From: UBA11606 sp965243715
Lineage (GTDB): Bacteria > Actinomycetota > Acidimicrobiia > Acidimicrobiales > Aldehydirespiratoraceae
Assembly: GCA_965243715.1 (NCBI GenBank)
Contig: CBDEVU010000007.1
Coordinates: 1-64,000 of the forward strand
Direction: 5' to 3'
DNA length: 64,000 bases
In this document: positions 8,798 to 17,051 of the stretch, in pieces
Position numbering within the stretch: the first letter of the stretch is position 1
Layout of the letters: the number at the start of each line of letters is the position of its first letter
Notes under the pieces: model-generated
Databases searched by the model: none
The model's input: the letters and a program-made list of their open reading frames with translations, nothing else
Told to the model about the DNA's origin: nothing
Translations under genes and position numbers: made by a program

Positions 8798-9858
8798 ACG
8801 ATCACGCTGTCGAGTTGACGGGGATCATCAAGCGGTTCGACGATGTCGTTGCAGTCGATAACATCGACCTTTCGATCGCTGATGGTGAGTTCTTTGCCAT
8901 GCTGGGGCCATCCGGGTGCGGCAAGACCACAACGCTGCGCATGATCGCCGGTCTTGAGTTTCCCACCGAAGGCAGTCTCAAGATCTTCGGCGACGAGGTG
9001 GGGACCTTGCCGCCCAACAAACGCTCTGTTAATACCGTCTTTCAGAACTACGCCCTCTTTCCGCATCTCAACGTGATGGACAACGTGGCGTTTGGACTAC
9101 GAATGCAACGGATTGACAAAAGCATCGCCCGCGCTCAGGCGGCCAAACTCATCGACATCGTGCAACTCACCGGCTTGGAGCAACGCATGCCGTCGCAGAT
9201 GTCAGGTGGGCAGCAGCAGCGAGTGGCTTTGGCTCGGGCTCTCGTAAACGAACCCAAGGTGCTTTTGCTCGACGAACCGCTAGGTGCGTTAGATCTTAAA
9301 CTCCGCCAAGAGATGCAACTCGAACTCAAGTCTTTGCAGCGTGACCTTGGAGTGTCATTCGTTTTTGTGACTCACGACCAAGAAGAAGCCCTCACGATGA
9401 GCGACCGGATTGCGGTAATGCACGAAGGCAAACTTCTCCAGGTTGGTTCACCCGAAGAGATCTACGAACGGCCCGACAGTCGCTTCGTGGCCGATTTTAT
9501 TGGCCAGACTAGCTTGCTCGAAGGAACTGTCGAGTCGGCCACGGTGGTTTGTTTGGCCAACGGTGCCCGGGTTGCGGCCACGAGCAACCGCCGACCCGGT
9601 ACCGCCGTTGCGTTGAGCCTGCGACCCGAACGAGCCCATATCGTTGAACAAGGCGCGGCCCCTGAAGGCCACGCAAGCGTCGATGGGGTCATCGCGCTGG
9701 CGACCTATCTCGGGAACGCCCGAGTGTACGAGGTGGCTCTCGACTGGATGCGGATCGAGGTCCGCGAAGAAAACCGTCCAGGGGCCATTTTTCGCCAACC
9801 CGGTTCTCCCGTGTCGGTAACCTGGGACCCTTCGGCGGTGTCGGTGGTGGCCGACTAA
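8794..9858 (+). CDS. potA: Polyamine ABC transporter ATP-binding protein PotA
   Basis: A 354-residue ABC ATPase. Walker A GPSGCGKT is at residues 38-45, the Q-loop at FQNYALFPH, the signature at MSGGQQQR, Walker B at VLLLDEP, and the switch histidine at VTHDQEEA. The ~110-residue C-terminal extension (from about RPDSRFVADFIG) matches the TOBE-type regulatory domain of Pot/Ugp-type importers. It is predicted to energise spermidine/putrescine-type uptake at the inner face of the membrane. It overlaps the aminotransferase by 4 bp and PotB by 1 bp (TAATG), as expected for one operon. Confidence 0.93.
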   Translation: MNDHAVELTGIIKRFDDVVAVDNIDLSIADGEFFAMLGPSGCGKTTTLRMIAGLEFPTEGSLKIFGDEVGTLPPNKRSVNTVFQNYALFPHLNVMDNVAFGLRMQRIDKSIARAQAAKLIDIVQLTGLEQRMPSQMSGGQQQRVALARALVNEPKVLLLDEPLGALDLKLRQEMQLELKSLQRDLGVSFVFVTHDQEEALTMSDRIAVMHEGKLLQVGSPEEIYERPDSRFVADFIGQTSLLEGTVESATVVCLANGARVAATSNRRPGTAVALSLRPERAHIVEQGAAPEGHASVDGVIALATYLGNARVYEVALDWMRIEVREENRPGAIFRQPGSPVSVTWDPSAVSVVAD

Positions 9859-10739
9859 TGAACAAGGTCGAGGTTGCCACTCCCGAGTTCGAAGCGGCGG
9901 CAATTCGTCAGGAATCTCGTCGCGGGTTCTTGTTGGCGTTGCCCGCCTACGGGTATCTCATCTTGTTCTTTGGGGTTCCGCTCCTAATCGTCGTTGGCTA
10001 CTCGTTCGCCACCCGCAACCGATTCGGCGGTACTGATCTCTCAGGTTGGAATCTCGACAGCTACGCCAAACTGGGCGAGCCGATCGTTCGTGACATCCTC
10101 TTTCGCTCGCTCAGTCTGGCCCTAGTCACCACGGTTATCTGTTTGTTGATCGGTTACCCGTTCGCCTACTTTCTGGCTACTCGTAGTCCGGTGGTTCGCA
10201 ACCTCATGTTGGTCTTTGTGATGATTCCGTTCTGGACCAACTTCTTAGTTCGCAACTACGCCTGGAGAGTCATCTTAGGCAACGACGGCCCCCTTACCAA
10301 GACAACCGAATTCCTCGGCTTGGGGGAACAGGAGTTCTTGTTTACGCAAACCGCGGTGGTTATTGGCTTGGTGTATGGGTTTTTGCCGTTCATGATACTA
10401 CCGCTCTACGCCTCAATCGAACGCATCGACCCTCGCCTACTGGAAGCGAGCCGGGACCTCTACGCCAATGGTTTTCAGTCCTTTCGGCGCGTTCTGTTGC
10501 CCTTGTCAATGCCTGGCGTTATCGCTGGGTCGATCCTGTGCTTTGTGCCGAGCCTTGGCGCTTACGTGACACCTGAGATTCTGGGCGGAGCGAAAACTAC
10601 TCTTCTGGGGAGCTACATAGTCACCCAGTTTCTCACGGCCCGGAACTGGCCTTTCGGAGCCTCGCTGTCGTTCGTGCTCATGGCGATCATGCTTACAACC
10701 ACCATCATCTACTTCCGGAAGGGAGGAAGGACACTGTGA
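9858..10739 (+). CDS. potB: Polyamine ABC transporter permease PotB
   Basis: A 293-residue membrane protein with about six hydrophobic segments, beginning with LALPAYGYLILFFGVPLLIV. It carries the EAA-type cytoplasmic loop (EASRDLYANGFQSFRRVLLP) that docks the ATPase. Its FWTNFLVRNYAW stretch is typical of PotB/PotH. It is the first permease of the heterodimeric channel. Its stop overlaps the GTG of PotC. Confidence 0.92.
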   Translation: MNKVEVATPEFEAAAIRQESRRGFLLALPAYGYLILFFGVPLLIVVGYSFATRNRFGGTDLSGWNLDSYAKLGEPIVRDILFRSLSLALVTTVICLLIGYPFAYFLATRSPVVRNLMLVFVMIPFWTNFLVRNYAWRVILGNDGPLTKTTEFLGLGEQEFLFTQTAVVIGLVYGFLPFMILPLYASIERIDPRLLEASRDLYANGFQSFRRVLLPLSMPGVIAGSILCFVPSLGAYVTPEILGGAKTTLLGSYIVTQFLTARNWPFGASLSFVLMAIMLTTTIIYFRKGGRTL

Positions 10740-11575
10740 GCACCGTCGTCGAACCCCGCGGCTGGACCAAGTTCGGTCTGCATCTGAACGGCTGGTTCGT
10801 CTATCTCTTTTTCTACGCGCCCATTCTCCTTCTGGTAGTTTTTTCGTTCAGCGCCAGCCGCAATGTCGGCACTTGGGGCGGTGCGACGTTGGATTGGTAC
10901 CGCGAGTTCGGCGATAACCAGACCGCCAAGGACGCTTTGTCGGCCTCCGTGCGCGTCGCCCTCTTCAGCACAGTCGTCTCCGTTGTGCTCGGCACGATGG
11001 CGGCGTTGTCGCTTGAACGCTTCACCTTCAAGGGAAAGCGAGTGTTCGATGCCTTGTTGTATCTACCGATTATTATCCCCGACGTCACCATGGCGGTGAT
11101 GATGCTGCTGTTCTTCTCGGAGTTTTTCTCCGTCCTAGACACTGTGTTCGGCCTCGAACTGCGTAAGGGCTTCACCTCCATTGTGGCGAGCCACATCGCC
11201 TTTAGCATCAGCTTTGTCTCCGTGGTGGTCCGAAGTCGACTGGCGGGGATGGACACCAAACTCGAAGAAGCCGCTTTTGACCTCTACGCCACTCGATGGC
11301 AGGCGTTTCGTCATGTCACCCTGCCCCAGATATTGCCGGGTATTTTGGGCGGTGCCTTGCTCGCCATGACTCTGTCGCTCGATGACGTGGTCATCACCCA
11401 GTTCGTGGCCGGACCCGGCTGGACCACGTTGCCTGTCTATGTCTTCGGCCTGATCCGTAAAGGGGTTACGCCTCTCATCAACTCGATTTCTGTTGTAATG
11501 TTGGCTGCGTCGATGACCCTCGTAATCCTCTCGCTCGTGGTTGAACGGGTGAAAGGGGTCGGTGGGAAACAATGA
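10736..11575 (+). CDS. potC: Polyamine ABC transporter permease PotC
   Basis: A 279-residue permease, partner of PotB. It has an N-terminal membrane segment (FVYLFFYAPILLLVVFSF), the LYLPIIIPDVTMAVMML segment characteristic of PotC/PotI, and the EAA loop (EEAAFDLYATRWQAFRHV). The GTG start overlaps the PotB stop (GTGA). The stop is 40 bp before the PotD start, and that gap contains a separate strong ribosome-binding site. Confidence 0.92.
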   Translation: MSTVVEPRGWTKFGLHLNGWFVYLFFYAPILLLVVFSFSASRNVGTWGGATLDWYREFGDNQTAKDALSASVRVALFSTVVSVVLGTMAALSLERFTFKGKRVFDALLYLPIIIPDVTMAVMMLLFFSEFFSVLDTVFGLELRKGFTSIVASHIAFSISFVSVVVRSRLAGMDTKLEEAAFDLYATRWQAFRHVTLPQILPGILGGALLAMTLSLDDVVITQFVAGPGWTTLPVYVFGLIRKGVTPLINSISVVMLAASMTLVILSLVVERVKGVGGKQ

Positions 11576-11615
11576 AACCCTCGATTCGACCCTAGGTCGT
11601 AAGGAGAAAGCAATT

Positions 11616-12722
11616 ATGAAAGCAACTTGGTTCCGGCTCTTAGCGAGCCTGTTTGGTCTGGCCCTTTTCGCTGCCGCGTGCGGAGGTGACGATGAGGCGG
11701 GCGACGACACTGCCAGTTGTGAAGTCGGGCAAACCGACGGCGACCTCGCTCTGTACAACTGGGCCGAATACATCGACGAAGAGCAACTAGCGGAGTTCGC
11801 GGCCGAGCACGACATTAAATTCTCGCTTGATAACTATGACTCCAACGAGGCCATGCAGCCCATTGTTTCGGAGGGCAACAGCGGCTTTGATGTGATCATT
11901 CCTTCGGATTACATGGTGTCGGTGATGATTGCGGCGGGGTCACTCATGCCGCTCAACTTCGATCTCATCCCGAACTCCGATAATCTGTCGGTGGATTTCT
12001 CTGGTCTGTACTACGACCCGAACGGAGAGTACTCGCTGCCTTACCAGTGGGGCACCACCGGCATCGGCGTGAACACCGCTGTGGTCGGCACCGACTTTCC
12101 GCGTTCCTGGGGCCTGATTTTCGATCCGGCCATCTCGGGCGAGTTCGATGGCAAGATTCAGTTGCTCAACGATCCGCGCGAGACGCTGGGCGCGGCCCTG
12201 AAGTACCTCGGCTACTCCAACAACACGACGAACATCGATGAACTCAACGAGGCGAAAGATCTGATCTCCAATACGGCGAGTCGGTTGGCCGCGTTCAACA
12301 CCGACTCGGCCGATGAGTTCATAACGAGCGGCGAGACGGTAATTGGTCATGGCTACTCCGGCGACATGTTCGTGCAGTACCTCGAGACCGACAACCCCGA
12401 CGATTACGTATACTTCGTTCCCGAAGAGGGCGGCACCCGTTGGATTGACAATTTCTCGATCCCCTTTGATGCTCCGCACCCTTGTACGGCTCATACGTTC
12501 ATCAACTGGATGTGGAGCGGCGAACAGGGCGCGGCGCTAACCAACTTCAACTATTACAACACTCCTAATGATGCCGCGCTGGATGGCTTGGACGCCGAAC
12601 TGCTCGACTTCGTGAATGATCCGACCCTCCTAGCTGGTGGCGTAAAGTCCTTGGAGGCGTTAGAGGACACCGGCGAATTCGAGACTAACTACTCGGACGC
12701 TTTTGTCGAAGCGAAAGGCTGA
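11616..12722 (+). CDS. potD: Polyamine-binding lipoprotein PotD/PotF
   Basis: A 368-residue substrate-binding protein of the importer. The ATG at 11616 follows AAGGAG (11601-11606); a longer frame from 11562 would bury the signal peptide. Residues 1-21 form a lipoprotein signal peptide with a lipobox ending LFAAAC (Cys22), followed by an acidic linker. The mature part opens with LALYNWAEYIDEEQL, the conserved start of PotD/PotF proteins, and keeps the FDVIIPSDYMV strand. It should be lipid-anchored on the outer membrane face. Which polyamine it binds cannot be read from sequence alone. Confidence 0.92.
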   Translation: MKATWFRLLASLFGLALFAAACGGDDEAGDDTASCEVGQTDGDLALYNWAEYIDEEQLAEFAAEHDIKFSLDNYDSNEAMQPIVSEGNSGFDVIIPSDYMVSVMIAAGSLMPLNFDLIPNSDNLSVDFSGLYYDPNGEYSLPYQWGTTGIGVNTAVVGTDFPRSWGLIFDPAISGEFDGKIQLLNDPRETLGAALKYLGYSNNTTNIDELNEAKDLISNTASRLAAFNTDSADEFITSGETVIGHGYSGDMFVQYLETDNPDDYVYFVPEEGGTRWIDNFSIPFDAPHPCTAHTFINWMWSGEQGAALTNFNYYNTPNDAALDGLDAELLDFVNDPTLLAGGVKSLEALEDTGEFETNYSDAFVEAKG

Positions 12723-12876
12723 TCTGTTTTCGACGCTTTCACGGACGCGGCAGAGCGGCACCCTGGTTCTCTCGGCTCGCGCGCGGGTCATCGGTGCCAG
12801 CACTACCCGATGGGACAAGTCGTGATGACCGACGGTAAGGGATCGGAAAAGATCGTCTATGCGCTAGAACCTAGCC

Positions 12877-13926
12877 ATGCCCAACCCGCACGGAATCGAT
12901 GTGAGCACCGCGATCGAGATCGTTGGTTGTCACGCCGAGGGCGAGGTTGGCGATGTCATCGTGAGCGGGGTTCGGCCACCACCGGGGGCCACCATTTGGG
13001 AGCAATCGCGCTGGATTGATACTGACGGCCAACTCCGAGACCTAGTTCTAAATGAGCCCCGAGGCGGCGTGTTTCGGCACGTCAACCTGCTGGTGTCGCC
13101 GGTTCATCGTGATGCGGTCGCGGGTTTCATCATCATGGAGCCTTGCCATACGCCACCCATGTCGGGGTCGAACTCGATTTGTGTGGCCACCGTTTTGCTG
13201 GAGTCGGGTCGGGTCCCGATGATCGAGCCCCGCACCCGGTTCTATCTAGAAGCGCCCGGCGGGCTCGTTCACATCGACGCTGAATGCCGCGCCGGTAAGG
13301 CACTGAATATTACGGTGACCAACGTGGCGTCCTTCGTCCACCGCCGCGATGCGATGCTCGATGTGGCCGGGCTCGGCTCGCTGCGGGTGGATACCGCCTA
13401 CGGCGGGGACAGCTTTGTGCTGGTCGACGCCGCCGACCTCGGGTTGGAGATTGGCCCGTCAACCGCTTTTGAGTTGGTTCAGTTCGGGCGGAGTATCACC
13501 GACGCGGCGAACGAACAGTTGGGATTTGTTCATCCCACGAACCCCGAATGGCGCCATATTTCGTTTTGTCAAATAGCGGGACCCCTTACTCGCCAAGCCG
13601 ACGGTGTTTTCACCATGCAGAGCACGTCGGTCATCGCACCGGGCAAACTTGACCGCTCGCCGACCGGTACCGGAGTGTCAAGTCGACTAGCGCTGCTCCG
13701 AGCCGGTGGGGAGATGCAGGTGGGCGACGCCCTCAAGGTGCGATCTGTGATCGGTTCGGAGTTCGTCGGGGTGATCCAACAAGACACCGCAGTCGCGGGG
13801 GTCCCCGCGATTGTTCCACAGATAACTGGCCGGGCCTGGATTACGGGCCTGCAGCACCATCTCGTGGATGCCAGTGATCCGTGGCCGCGGGGATATCGAA
13901 TAGCCGATACTTGGCCGGGGGCGTAG
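12877..13926 (+). CDS. Proline racemase-family (hydroxyproline epimerase/dehydratase-like) enzyme
   Basis: A 349-residue member of the proline racemase superfamily, which epimerises or dehydrates proline derivatives by a two-base mechanism. The first catalytic loop reads MSGSNSI, with Ser where racemases have Cys. The second reads DRSPTGTG, with Thr in place of the second Cys. The substrate-pocket motifs CHTPP, AYGGDSF and HISFCQ are present. The double replacement means simple proline racemase activity is unlikely; a dehydratase or other lyase is more plausible. A TAGAAC element sits six bases before the ATG, a near match to the leaderless pattern elsewhere in the window. It lies 154 bp after PotD, so a shared role in amine or imino-acid catabolism is inferred. 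Confidence 0.82.
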   Translation: MPNPHGIDVSTAIEIVGCHAEGEVGDVIVSGVRPPPGATIWEQSRWIDTDGQLRDLVLNEPRGGVFRHVNLLVSPVHRDAVAGFIIMEPCHTPPMSGSNSICVATVLLESGRVPMIEPRTRFYLEAPGGLVHIDAECRAGKALNITVTNVASFVHRRDAMLDVAGLGSLRVDTAYGGDSFVLVDAADLGLEIGPSTAFELVQFGRSITDAANEQLGFVHPTNPEWRHISFCQIAGPLTRQADGVFTMQSTSVIAPGKLDRSPTGTGVSSRLALLRAGGEMQVGDALKVRSVIGSEFVGVIQQDTAVAGVPAIVPQITGRAWITGLQHHLVDASDPWPRGYRIADTWPGA

Positions 13927-13936
13927 CTACGTGGCC

Positions 13937-13942
13937 TAGGCT
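13937..13942 (+). promoter_or_regulatory. Candidate -10 element (TAGGCT), leaderless
   Basis: TAGGCT ends exactly six bases before the ATG at 13949, which would put transcription start at or next to the start codon. No Shine-Dalgarno is present. No good -35 was seen; TTGGCC at 13911 is 20 bp away. Confidence 0.5.
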
Positions 13943-13948
13943 CCGACG

Positions 13949-14890
13949 ATGACGCAACCCTTTCGCTTCGGCCTCCAACTGCATAGCCCCGTCGAATCCA
14001 TGACCTGGCTAGATACCGCTCGCTTCGCCGAAGACTGCGGATTTTCGTCGATTCTGGTACCTGACCATTTCCATCACCAGTACGGACCGATTAGCGCTCT
14101 GGCGGCTGCCGCGGCGGTCACGACGACGCTAAAGGTGGGCGCTTTAGTGTTCGGCAACGATTACCGCCACCCGGTGATGCTAGCCAAGGAGATTGCCACC
14201 CTCGACCACATCGCGGAAGGTCGTGTTGAGTTCGGGCTCGGCGCTGGGTGGATGCGCACAGACTACGACCAAGCCGGTCTGCGCTACGACCGACCAGGGG
14301 TGCGCATTGAACGGATGGTTGAGAGCCTAGAGATCATCAGGTTGTGTTGGGCGGGCGAGGGGTTCGACTACCACGGCGAGCATTATCAAATTGCGGGCTA
14401 CGACGGGCACCCGAAGCCCTACACGGAGGGCGGACCTCCAGTAATAATTGGCGGCGGCGGGCCGCGGATGCTCGGTGTGGCAGCCGAACAGGCCGACATT
14501 GTCGCCATTACCGCCAACCTCGGAGCCGGCGAGGTCGGAACCGATGCTATTGCCGATTCGATGCCAGCGGCCTACGACGCCAAGCTAAAGCGAGTGCGCG
14601 AGGTGGCCGGCGAGCGTCTCGACTCGATCGAGATTAGCTCCCTCACGATGAATTTGGCGGTGACCGACGATCCGGAGGAGACCTTCGATCTCTTCGCCCA
14701 ACTGTTTGGGGTGCCCGTAGATGTGGTGGCCGAATCGCCTGCCCTCATCGCCGGTTCGGTTGCTCAGATCATCGAATTGCTGCAGGCCCGCCGAGAGCGA
14801 TGGGGTTTCAACTATGTCGTGGTCCAGTGCGACGGGAGTCGAGGCTTGGATCAGTTCCCGGCGGTCATTCGCGCCCTCAACGGCAGCTAG
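13949..14890 (+). CDS. F420-dependent LLM-class oxidoreductase
   Basis: A 313-residue luciferase-like TIM-barrel flavin/F420 oxidoreductase. It has the FAEDCGFSSILVPDH segment, the GALVFGNDYRHPVMLAKE strand, and the DHIAEGRVEFGLGAGW motif typical of the actinobacterial F420 subgroup related to MSMEG_2516. F420 rather than FMN is inferred from this resemblance. The substrate is unknown. The gene is followed after three bases by a DMT transporter and is probably cotranscribed with it. Confidence 0.85.
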   Translation: MTQPFRFGLQLHSPVESMTWLDTARFAEDCGFSSILVPDHFHHQYGPISALAAAAAVTTTLKVGALVFGNDYRHPVMLAKEIATLDHIAEGRVEFGLGAGWMRTDYDQAGLRYDRPGVRIERMVESLEIIRLCWAGEGFDYHGEHYQIAGYDGHPKPYTEGGPPVIIGGGGPRMLGVAAEQADIVAITANLGAGEVGTDAIADSMPAAYDAKLKRVREVAGERLDSIEISSLTMNLAVTDDPEETFDLFAQLFGVPVDVVAESPALIAGSVAQIIELLQARRERWGFNYVVVQCDGSRGLDQFPAVIRALNGS

Positions 14891-14893
14891 CCG

Positions 14894-15724
14894 GTGGCGA
14901 TCCTTTTGGCGGTGGGCGTCTCGCTCGCCGCGGGGTGTAGTGACTTCATCGGTAGCTTGGCGACCCGTCGGGCCGCGGCGCTAACCGTAAGCGCGGCAGC
15001 CCATGTTCTCGGGTTCGTCTTTACTGTCTTGGTGGCCTTAGTTATCGGCGGGGATCCCACCGGCACGGACCTGCTGTGGGGCACTGTCGCCGGAGTTGGA
15101 TCGGCGGTGGGATTGACCGCTATCTACCACGGCTACGCCCACGCCCGTGTCGGAATCGTTGCGCCGATGGTTGGCGTATTCTCGACAGCTTGTCCGCTAG
15201 CGGTGTCGGCTCTGCAAGGCGACAAGTTCGGCCCGACCGCTCTTTTCGGAGTTGGACTAGGTCTGGCAGCCATTGCTCTAGTGAGCGTCGGCAGTTCTGA
15301 AGGGCCCGGCACGGTTACTCACTCGATCGGGTATGGCCTCGTCGGGGCGGCGGGCCTCGGTCTCTTGCTCGTAGCGTTCGCCCAAACAAGCAACGACGGC
15401 GGGGTCTGGATAGTGGCTCCGTCACGGTTGTCGGGCCTAGTAGTGCTGTCGTTAATGATGGGAGTGAGCCGGACTCGGGTAACGGTTCCTCGTTCGGTGT
15501 GGCCGCTAATCGGGTTGGTCGGAGTGTTGAGCGTTTCCGCCAACGCGATGTACGCAATCGCCACCACCCTAGGGTCTCTCGGTACCGTGGCGGTTGTTGC
15601 TTCGATGTTCCCCGCGGTGACGGTCGCGATGGCGTGGCTGGTATTTCGCGAACGGATAAGTCGTACTCAACTCGTCGGTTTCAGCCTAGCGGTGGCGTCG
15701 GTGACTTTGATCGCCACCAGTTGA
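14894..15724 (+). CDS. EamA/DMT-family transporter
   Basis: A 276-residue, almost wholly hydrophobic protein with about nine to ten membrane segments in two similar halves, as in EamA drug/metabolite transporters. The second half contains ALGSLGTV-type residues (TLGSLGTVAVVASMFPAV) and the FRERISRTQLVGFSLAV end typical of the family. The start is GTG at 14894, three bases after the previous stop. The substrate is unknown. It converges with the CobW gene 20 bp away. Confidence 0.85.
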   Translation: MAILLAVGVSLAAGCSDFIGSLATRRAAALTVSAAAHVLGFVFTVLVALVIGGDPTGTDLLWGTVAGVGSAVGLTAIYHGYAHARVGIVAPMVGVFSTACPLAVSALQGDKFGPTALFGVGLGLAAIALVSVGSSEGPGTVTHSIGYGLVGAAGLGLLLVAFAQTSNDGGVWIVAPSRLSGLVVLSLMMGVSRTRVTVPRSVWPLIGLVGVLSVSANAMYAIATTLGSLGTVAVVASMFPAVTVAMAWLVFRERISRTQLVGFSLAVASVTLIATS

Positions 15725-15744
15725 ACCTCATAGCGAGATAGCCA

Positions 15745-16638
15745 TCAAATCCCGACAACGATGAGGTCAGTGGGTTCTTGATCCTCGGCTTCAGGAAGCG
15801 TGCTAATCGTCCGGCGCCGCCCCACTAGCTGCACGAGAAGCCGTTCACCGGTTTCGGTCTCGGCGACTCCTTTAGCCCTCACTGTGTCGGCCGGAAGGTT
15901 GTCTAGGATCTGCGCCAGCACCGTTTCGGAGCAGGGGCGGGGGAGGACGTGTCGTTCGATTCGATGCGGGTCGAAAAGGGTAGGCGGTGCCGTGACAGCA
16001 ACGTCGCGGCCGCGTCGGGTACCAAGGTCCAAAAGCGTTGAGGCGCCCGCCCGCTCGGAGCGAACAATGGGTGCATCGGGTACAAGTTCAGCGAGTCGAG
16101 CGGTGACCTGGCGGGTCAACATGGTCCCCGCAAGGTCGGTTTTCGACAGTACCAGGACGTCGGCGGGAGTCAACTGGCGCATTAGTAGCGGCGCCGTTCG
16201 CTCGTCGTCGATGCGATCGAGGAACTGGTCGGCATCGACGACAACGACGACCCCTTCGAGGCGAAAGCCGTCACTGTTGCTCCACGGGAGGACCGCTAAC
16301 GGGTCGGCCACGCCGCTCAGTTCGATGATGACGTGGTCGGGTGCGGTGTCGCGGTCGCGCAATGACTGCAAGGCAACTCCCAGTCCTTCACTAAGCGAGC
16401 AGCAGACACAGCCGTTGGTTAGCTCGATGGTGTCGGCCTGGCGACGGCGCAACAGGCCAGCATCGATGTTGATTTCTCCCACATCGTTCACCAAGATGGC
16501 AATCGGGCGATCGGTACGGGCTAGCAGTTCGTTCAATACGGTGGTCTTCCCGCTTCCTAGGTAGCCGCCGATGAGGGTCAGGGGGACTCGGCGACCATCC
16601 CAAGGGGCCAGCGGTTCGTAGGCGTCATAAGCGGTCAC
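15745..16638 (-). CDS. CobW/G3E-family GTPase (putative metallochaperone)
   Basis: About 297 residues from a GTG at 16638; longer readings overlap the upstream gene. The P-loop GGYLGSGKT is at residues 24-32, the CXCC metal motif (GCVCC) at about 76-80, the ELSG switch follows, and the SKTDL base-specificity motif is present. The C-terminal half corresponds to the CobW C-terminal domain (VLPRPCSETVLAQILDNLP). G3E GTPases insert or deliver Zn2+, Co2+ or Ni2+ to client enzymes. No client is obvious next door, apart from the unknown 114-aa protein 17 bp upstream in the same direction. Confidence 0.87.
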   Translation of the reverse strand: MTAYDAYEPLAPWDGRRVPLTLIGGYLGSGKTTVLNELLARTDRPIAILVNDVGEINIDAGLLRRRQADTIELTNGCVCCSLSEGLGVALQSLRDRDTAPDHVIIELSGVADPLAVLPWSNSDGFRLEGVVVVVDADQFLDRIDDERTAPLLMRQLTPADVLVLSKTDLAGTMLTRQVTARLAELVPDAPIVRSERAGASTLLDLGTRRGRDVAVTAPPTLFDPHRIERHVLPRPCSETVLAQILDNLPADTVRAKGVAETETGERLLVQLVGRRRTISTLPEAEDQEPTDLIVVGI

Positions 16639-16655
16639 GAGGGAAGCGGCGTTGG

Positions 16656-17000
16656 CTACTGCAAGTCGAGTTCGTCGTGCGGGTCGGCGTAGACGATGTC
16701 GGTGCTCCAGTCTTCGATGCAACGCTCAGCTAACGGCATCGCCATGTTGACACGAACGGCGTCGCGGTGCGAGACGTGGATACTGGGTGGGATCCGCGGC
16801 TCGAACGACTGGTTGAACGCCTTGGCACCCTCGGCGGCAGGTCCGAGCGTGTTCTGGGCCATCCATCCGGTCGGACCAACGATGTGTCGGATGGGCTTAT
16901 AGAGTTCGTTGGGCATGGCCCGATGGCCCGCGCCCCGAGCTTTTATTTCGTCCCAACCGTTACGGAATTTGCTCCTGAGCCATTCGATGGCAGATCGCAT
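16656..17000 (-). CDS. Hypothetical protein (114 aa) upstream of CobW
   Basis: I do not recognise this protein. It has 114 residues, is rich in His, Pro and aromatic residues, and has one cysteine (ERCIEDW), no membrane segment and no signal peptide. It ends in an acidic tail (DPHDELDLQ). It reads clearly as coding in G+C-rich third positions and lies in tandem with the CobW GTPase. Its ATG is 51 bp from the divergent acyl-CoA ligase start. A CobW client or accessory protein is possible but is only guilt by association. Confidence 0.65.
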   Translation of the reverse strand: MRSAIEWLRSKFRNGWDEIKARGAGHRAMPNELYKPIRHIVGPTGWMAQNTLGPAAEGAKAFNQSFEPRIPPSIHVSHRDAVRVNMAMPLAERCIEDWSTDIVYADPHDELDLQ

Positions 17001-17051
17001 GGTTCAAGGGTACCCTACCGAATCTGCCTAGGCTGCCCGTAAGGACTAACC

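Noticed and set aside
15726..15770. CCTCAT...ATGAGG inverted repeat between convergent genes as a terminator.
   Set aside because: Only six pairs with a loop of about 30 bases and no U run; too weak to call.
15800..16564. A 254-codon plus-strand frame.
   Set aside because: It lies antisense to the CobW gene, which has P-loop, CXCC and NKXD-type motifs. The plus frame is Ser/Arg-rich and motif-free.
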